From Anaerolineaceae bacterium (GTDB taxonomy: Bacteria > Chloroflexota > Anaerolineae > Anaerolineales > Anaerolineaceae): DNA of 64,000 nucleotides. This document shows, in pieces, positions 58,770 to 64,000 of the stretch. Below the pieces are notes generated by a model. It was not told the origin of the DNA and ran no database searches. It was given only the letters and a program-made list of their open reading frames with translations. The position numbers and the translations under genes were made by a program. Each line of letters begins with the position of its first letter. The first letter of the stretch is position 1. The DNA lies in the NCBI GenBank assembly GCA_030653365.1, contig JAURZL010000001.1, positions 1-64,000 on the forward strand, given 5' to 3'.

Positions 58770-60605
58770 ATGAATTTGATTAATTTTGAAGAAGTAGCCC
58801 TTGGTTTTGGTGGCGATCTAATTCTAGAAAGTGTAGATTTTCGCATCAAAACGGATGAACGCATTGGATTAATTGGTCGCAATGGGATGGGGAAAACTTC
58901 ATTATTGAAATTAATCATCGGTGAGTTGGATTCGGATGCTGGTATTATCTCCCGTCAACAAAATCTGCGCATAGCCTATTTGCCACAAGAAGTGCCACAG
59001 GGGATTGAGGGTACCGTCAGGGAGATTGTGAAAACAGGTTTGGAGGGGATGGCATTCGATTGGCTGGATGATGAGATCGAGTGGCAATCCGAATTGTTAT
59101 TGCAAAAAACCCTGAGCCGGATGCAATTAGACCCGGATGCAATTTTTGAAATTCTTTCTGCAGGGATGAAAAGAAGAGTTCTGTTAGCAAGAGGTCTGGT
59201 GGCACAACCACAGCTTTTATTATTGGATGAACCTACCAACCACCTCGATATTCAATCGATTCTCTGGTTAGAAGATTTCCTTATGCGTTGGAATGGTAGC
59301 CTGGTATTTGTTACCCATGATCGTGTTTTCCTTCAGAAGTTGACCACCCGCATTGTCGAATTGGATCGGGGACAAATTTTTAATTGGGATTGTGATTACA
59401 ATACTTTTGTTCAACGAAAAGACGCTTATCTGGATTCAGAACAGGCACAGAATGCAGTCTTTGATAAAAAATTAGCTCAGGAAGAACAGTGGATACGGAA
59501 AGGGATTGAAGCCAGACGAACACGGAATGAAGGTCGCGTTCGCGCATTGAAACGTTTACGAGAAATTCGAAAAGAACGCCGAGATCAGCCAGGGAAGGTT
59601 AATCTCCAAATTCAGGAAGCCCGTCGATCCGGAAAATTAGTTCTGGAAGTAGATGCTGTCAGCTTTGCCTATGAAGAAGAACCCATCATAAAAGATTTTA
59701 CCTTCACCCTTCAGCGGGGAGATAAAGTTGGTATCGTCGGACCAAATGGCACTGGAAAGACTACATTATTGAACTTGTTAATCGGAAATTTAGCCCCGCA
59801 GCAAGGCGTGATCAATTATGGTACCAATCTGGAAATGGCATATTTTGATCAATTGAGATCTCAACTGGTCGAAGAAAAAACTGTTTATGAGAATGTTGCA
59901 CAGGGGCGAGATACAATCAGTATCAATGGATTGAACCGGAATGTGTATGGATATCTGGAGGATTTTCTATTCTCAAAAGAAAGGGTGCATGCCCCGATTC
60001 ATGTTCTTTCCGGGGGTGAGCGCAACCGTTTATTATTAGCGCGCTTATTTACCCTGCCAGCAAATTTTTTAATTTTGGACGAACCAACTAATGATCTGGA
60101 TCTGGAAACTCTGGAATTACTGGAGAATTTACTATTAACCTTTAATGGGACGTTAATCCTTGTCAGTCATGACCGTGCATTTTTGAATAATCTGGTGACA
60201 AGTACGCTGGTATTGGAGGGAGAGGGGATCGTAAAAGAATTTATCGGTGGATATGATGATTGGTACCAACAGGCACTGTTGAAAGAACAGGTTGATCCGG
60301 AAAAGGCAAGCCAACCTGCACCAAAGAAAACAGACACGGTAAATCAAACCAATAAAAAATTGAATTCTGCGAAACGGAAGAAAATTCAGCAGGAAATGGA
60401 CGAAATTCCAGACAAAATTGATATGTTAGAAAATGAATACCAGGAACTCATCCAGAAGATGGCTTCATCTGAATTTTACAACCGACAGGAGATGGAGATC
60501 ACTGCTACTGTATACCGAATGAAATGGCTGGAGGAAGAGATTCCAAAAATCTATCTACGCTGGCAAGAACTTGAACACTCATTAAATGCAGAAGAAAACA
60601 CCTGA
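58770..60605 (+). CDS. ABC-F family ATPase (Uup/EttA type)
   Basis: Two NBDs: GLIGRNGMGKTSLLKL / GIVGPNGTGKTTLLNLL; LLLDEPTNHLDIQS / LILDEPTNDLDLETLELLE; C-terminal coiled coil. Start ATG 58770 preferred. Confidence 0.94.
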   Translation: MNLINFEEVALGFGGDLILESVDFRIKTDERIGLIGRNGMGKTSLLKLIIGELDSDAGIISRQQNLRIAYLPQEVPQGIEGTVREIVKTGLEGMAFDWLDDEIEWQSELLLQKTLSRMQLDPDAIFEILSAGMKRRVLLARGLVAQPQLLLLDEPTNHLDIQSILWLEDFLMRWNGSLVFVTHDRVFLQKLTTRIVELDRGQIFNWDCDYNTFVQRKDAYLDSEQAQNAVFDKKLAQEEQWIRKGIEARRTRNEGRVRALKRLREIRKERRDQPGKVNLQIQEARRSGKLVLEVDAVSFAYEEEPIIKDFTFTLQRGDKVGIVGPNGTGKTTLLNLLIGNLAPQQGVINYGTNLEMAYFDQLRSQLVEEKTVYENVAQGRDTISINGLNRNVYGYLEDFLFSKERVHAPIHVLSGGERNRLLLARLFTLPANFLILDEPTNDLDLETLELLENLLLTFNGTLILVSHDRAFLNNLVTSTLVLEGEGIVKEFIGGYDDWYQQALLKEQVDPEKASQPAPKKTDTVNQTNKKLNSAKRKKIQQEMDEIPDKIDMLENEYQELIQKMASSEFYNRQEMEITATVYRMKWLEEEIPKIYLRWQELEHSLNAEENT

Positions 60606-60630
60606 GATTTTCATTGAATCAATAATGAGA

Positions 60631-60670
60631 AAGCGGAGTAGGACCAATTTGGGCTACTCCGCTTTTATTT
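60631..60670 (+). terminator. Rho-independent terminator after ABC-F gene
   Basis: AAGCGGAGTAG (60631-60641)/CTACTCCGCTT (60654-60664) 11-bp stem then TTATTT. Confidence 0.88.
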
Positions 60671-60683
60671 CTACAGTTTTATC

Positions 60684-61952
60684 TTAAGCACGGGCAATCT
60701 CAATATCTTCCAATTCCTGGGTTTTTGTCTCTGAGGGGTTAAGGAAAAGTACGATGGCAATCGGGATCAAGATGACAACGCTGCCGACCACCCAGAACCA
60801 TTCCATGGTTGGGAAGAGACTCAGTACATACCCGGTTAATAGTGGACCAATCACATAAGAAATTCTGGCGATAGTTGTTGTCCAACCCATGCAGGTTCCT
60901 CGTCGTTCTGTGGGGAATACTTCCGGGATATAAACAACGATCCATGTATAGGTAAAGGATGTAAAGAATCCCATTAGAACTGCAGCTAATGGCAATAAAA
61001 ACCCCTGACCAAAACCCATCAAGACCAGGACGAGAGAAAGACCAATACAGCCAAATATCAATGCTGGTTTCCGCCCGATACGGTCCATGATCCAACCACT
61101 TAAATATCCACCAATCATTGCGACAATCAGCGTTACTAAAAGTACCATCGACCATTGATTCAGGGTGTAACCCTTGATGGTCATGAAATAGTAACCGGTC
61201 CAGAAATAAAAGAATTGATATGTTAACCATGCCAACCAGATCGTTGAAGAAATAATAATATAGCGAACGTCTTTGCGATTAATTACACCTAATCCAAAGA
61301 AATGATTTTTGCGGGTGCCGTCTTTTCGCTCTGCTTGAATAATCTGAAAACGGTTCGTTTCTTTCATGAATGCCCACATGATCAATACAGGCACCATGAA
61401 AATGAACATAATCCCATACATCCACTTCCAGCTTAAGCCCAACGTATTCATAAGTAGTGGTGGAAACACTGCCTGCAATGGGATCAATCCAATAATATAA
61501 ACGATCGCAATATACTTTGCGCGTTTTTCTGCTGGTGATTCTTCGCTGACCGGAATCGTCCACATATTCGATACTGTGGCAAATATTGCCAGCGTGTACA
61601 TAATCATGAACCAATGAATGCTGGGTGTGAAATACAGGACGCCAAAGGAAGCAAAACCCATGATTAATATCAATATCAGGATGGACAGCCGGCGTCCGAT
61701 GATATCGGTTAATCCATTCAATAGAACAATCAGAAATGTAAACGCCATGTAAACAGCTTCGAGATATGAGAAATTTGAAGCGGATATTTTGTACTCTTCT
61801 AAAATATAGGGGAGTGCTGTGGTTTTGATTGTGGATAAATATTGATCCATGATGGCTACCAAACCCATGAAAATTACCATGTACAACAAATAATTACGAC
61901 TGCGTGTCTTTAAGGCAATACTGGGTTTTACACCTTGAGAGATTGAGCTCAT
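60684..61952 (-). CDS. MFS (sugar-porter-like) transporter
   Basis: GLTDIIGRRLSILILIL, GYLSGWIMDRIGRKPALIFG, VYIPEVFPTERRGTCMGW. Confidence 0.9.
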   Translation of the reverse strand: MSSISQGVKPSIALKTRSRNYLLYMVIFMGLVAIMDQYLSTIKTTALPYILEEYKISASNFSYLEAVYMAFTFLIVLLNGLTDIIGRRLSILILILIMGFASFGVLYFTPSIHWFMIMYTLAIFATVSNMWTIPVSEESPAEKRAKYIAIVYIIGLIPLQAVFPPLLMNTLGLSWKWMYGIMFIFMVPVLIMWAFMKETNRFQIIQAERKDGTRKNHFFGLGVINRKDVRYIIISSTIWLAWLTYQFFYFWTGYYFMTIKGYTLNQWSMVLLVTLIVAMIGGYLSGWIMDRIGRKPALIFGCIGLSLVLVLMGFGQGFLLPLAAVLMGFFTSFTYTWIVVYIPEVFPTERRGTCMGWTTTIARISYVIGPLLTGYVLSLFPTMEWFWVVGSVVILIPIAIVLFLNPSETKTQELEDIEIARA

Positions 61953-62176
61953 ACTTGTTTTCCTTCCTGACCCGTAAAGAAATATACCTGTAATTCCGGA
62001 TTTAATTGAATCTGTGGAGAATGATCAATACACCATCCTTGATGGGTAAAAACCCTGTTAAACAGTTTTGGTTATGCCCTCCATAACAAAAACATAATAA
62101 TTTTATACCCAATTCCAAATATTGCAAGCTTCACAGACTGAAGGCATCAATGGATTGATCAAATTTAATTTTGACA

Positions 62177-62980
62177 TTACAAATGATTTAGATAAGCTTT
62201 TGGATTATTCAGAAAACCGCGCATGATTTCTACGTGTTGCAGGTCGTCAAAAGCAATAGATCGGATAGGAATTTCATCAAAATTGAGAATTTCTGCCTCA
62301 GGAAATGCCATCAGGATTGGTGAATGGGTGGCTATGATAAATTGAGCATTTTCTGCCACCATTTGTTTGATCAATGTCAACAGGGTAAGTTGTCGGAGAG
62401 GTGATAATGGAGCTTCCGGTTCATCCAATAAGTAAAGTCCATCCGGTACGAAACGAGTTTGAAACAAATGTAAAAAGCTTTCACCATGTGAGATATGGTC
62501 CAATGAGTCGGTTTTACCTTGCTTCATTTCATTAAGTTCTCTTTGAAAAGGTGTTTTTGCCAGATTCTGAGCTAATAATGATCTGTTACGGGTTTGATTT
62601 TGAACTTCTTCAAGATCTGTCTGCATTTCTGCTCTTATTTGTCCCATCTTTTTTGCATATCCAAAAAAATCTTCTGCTCGTAAAAAAAAGCCTTTATGGG
62701 TTCGTTTATTCCATACCAATTGAAGGTAATTGGCTAAGTGCTTTGCTGGCTTCATAGTAATATCCTGTTGAATATTCTCGCTGCCAACCACGATTGATCC
62801 CACAGCTGCAGCAATTGTTTCGATCAGTGTGGATTTGCCAGACCCATTTTCTCCCACAAAAAAAGTAACCGGCGCCGTAAAAGTAATGCCTGGTAATTCC
62901 TGGATTAAAGGTAAATTGAAAGGATAGGATTTAGGGGAATTATCAAGATTCTTGACTTGTAAAGACCGAAGATGAATCAT
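62177..62980 (-). CDS. AAA (ABC-like) ATPase
   Basis: FFVGENGSGKSTLIETIA, SHGESFLHLF, GLYLLDEPEAPLSPLRQLTLL, FIIATHSPILMAFP. Confidence 0.9.
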   Translation of the reverse strand: MIHLRSLQVKNLDNSPKSYPFNLPLIQELPGITFTAPVTFFVGENGSGKSTLIETIAAAVGSIVVGSENIQQDITMKPAKHLANYLQLVWNKRTHKGFFLRAEDFFGYAKKMGQIRAEMQTDLEEVQNQTRNRSLLAQNLAKTPFQRELNEMKQGKTDSLDHISHGESFLHLFQTRFVPDGLYLLDEPEAPLSPLRQLTLLTLIKQMVAENAQFIIATHSPILMAFPEAEILNFDEIPIRSIAFDDLQHVEIMRGFLNNPKAYLNHL

Positions 62981-63125
62981 CTTTCTTTCCTTATAAAAAA
63001 AGGTATTAACAACCTCGATTGTACTGTATTTTCAATGTGGTAGACATTAATCCAATTCTTTTAATCCAAATATGGAAATTAATGCTCTGATACAATAAAA
63101 CCAGGTAAGCATCCATGGAGGAATA

Positions 63126-64000
63126 ATGACAGAAAAATCACAATCAGAAGACAAACAAGAGAAAGAAACCATTCCACAAGAAATCACTTCAAAAACCCAA
63201 CACAGTGTCATTCTTGATGGAATAAAACTGGATTATACAGTGACTGCCGGTACTATGTTATTAAAAGAAGAGGTTGTGGAAAGTGGAGAAGTGGCTAAGG
63301 CTTCCATTTTTTATATGGCATATACCTTGAATGAAGTGGAGTCAACCGCTGATCGCCCAGTGACATTTTCTTTTAACGGTGGACCAGGATCCTCATCTGT
63401 ATGGATGCATCTTGGTTTGTTGGGTCCGAAACGTGTTTTGTTTGATGATGATGGCAATTCTTTACCTCCACCATACAAATTGGTGGATAATGAATTTACT
63501 TTGCTTTCCCATACTGATCTTGTATTCATCGACCCGGTTAGCACAGGTTACAGCCGAGCCGTACCAAAAGAAAAACCGGATCAATATCATTCATTAAAAA
63601 AAGATATCGAATCGGTGGGGGAATTCATCCGTTTATGGACAACACGCAATAATCGCTGGTCCTCTGCTAAATTTTTAATCGGAGAAAGTTATGGCACCAC
63701 AAGAGCGGGTGGGCTGGCTGAATTTTTGCAGTCGCGTTATGGCATGAATTTGAATGGCATCATGCTGGTGTCATCGATTCTCAATTTCATAACTGCCAGA
63801 TTCACACCCGGAAATGACCTGCCTTATGTTTTATTCTTACCATCCTATGCAGCAACAGCCTGGTATCATAAAAAATTATCACCAGAATTACAAAAAGATT
63901 TACGAAAAACCCTGGATCAGGTCGAAGAATTTGCGGCTGGAGAATATACCCTGGCATTAATGAAGGGAAGTAGTTTAACCAAAGTGGATCGCAATAAAAT
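63126..64000 (+). CDS. S10-type serine carboxypeptidase family protein (truncated by window end)
   Basis: FSFNGGPGSSSVWMHLGLLGPKRV, LVFIDPVSTGYSRA, FLIGESYGTTRAGGLAEFL. No stop before position 64000. Confidence 0.88.
   Translation, partial: MTEKSQSEDKQEKETIPQEITSKTQHSVILDGIKLDYTVTAGTMLLKEEVVESGEVAKASIFYMAYTLNEVESTADRPVTFSFNGGPGSSSVWMHLGLLGPKRVLFDDDGNSLPPPYKLVDNEFTLLSHTDLVFIDPVSTGYSRAVPKEKPDQYHSLKKDIESVGEFIRLWTTRNNRWSSAKFLIGESYGTTRAGGLAEFLQSRYGMNLNGIMLVSSILNFITARFTPGNDLPYVLFLPSYAATAWYHKKLSPELQKDLRKTLDQVEEFAAGEYTLALMKGSSLTKVDRNK

Noticed and set aside
62177-62980. AAA ATPase considered as a possible OLD/Gabija/retron-type defence effector.
   Set aside because: No nuclease, TOPRIM, reverse transcriptase or other partner gene adjoins it; it resembles common stand-alone ABC-like ATPases.

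Overview
This 64 kb window looks like chromosomal DNA from a Chloroflexota (Anaerolineae-like) bacterium. That assignment is inferred from gene content and style; no taxonomic search was run. It opens with a complete 5S rRNA and is then almost entirely housekeeping or metabolic genes on both strands: a lipoate assimilation/synthesis cluster, glycerate metabolism, lactate permease, purB and guaB, menA, F420 biosynthesis (cofC/cofD), an alkylation-repair-like operon (Tag/MOSC/YjbR/ATL), a PAS-GAF-GGDEF sensor, XdhC plus Hpt, an aldehyde:ferredoxin oxidoreductase-type enzyme, transporters, an RRM/cold-shock pair, an ABC-F ATPase, and an S10-type peptidase running off the end. There is no CRISPR array, prophage or obvious defence island. 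The clear mobile element is one IS110-family insertion sequence (about 43046-44224). Its ~200 bp left end folds by eye into a 5' stem-loop plus two guide-bearing loops, the layout of an IS110 bridge RNA. Segments of those loops match both element-chromosome junctions and the reconstructed circle junction. The circle junction would also assemble a sigma70-like promoter with exact 17-bp spacing. Other items worth a second look: a decayed PCP_red-domain gene, a structured leader upstream of a glycine-rich RRM protein, a perfect palindrome abutting a consensus -10 upstream of an ABC exporter, and an imperfect ~70-bp tandem duplication containing a perfect 10-bp hairpin.
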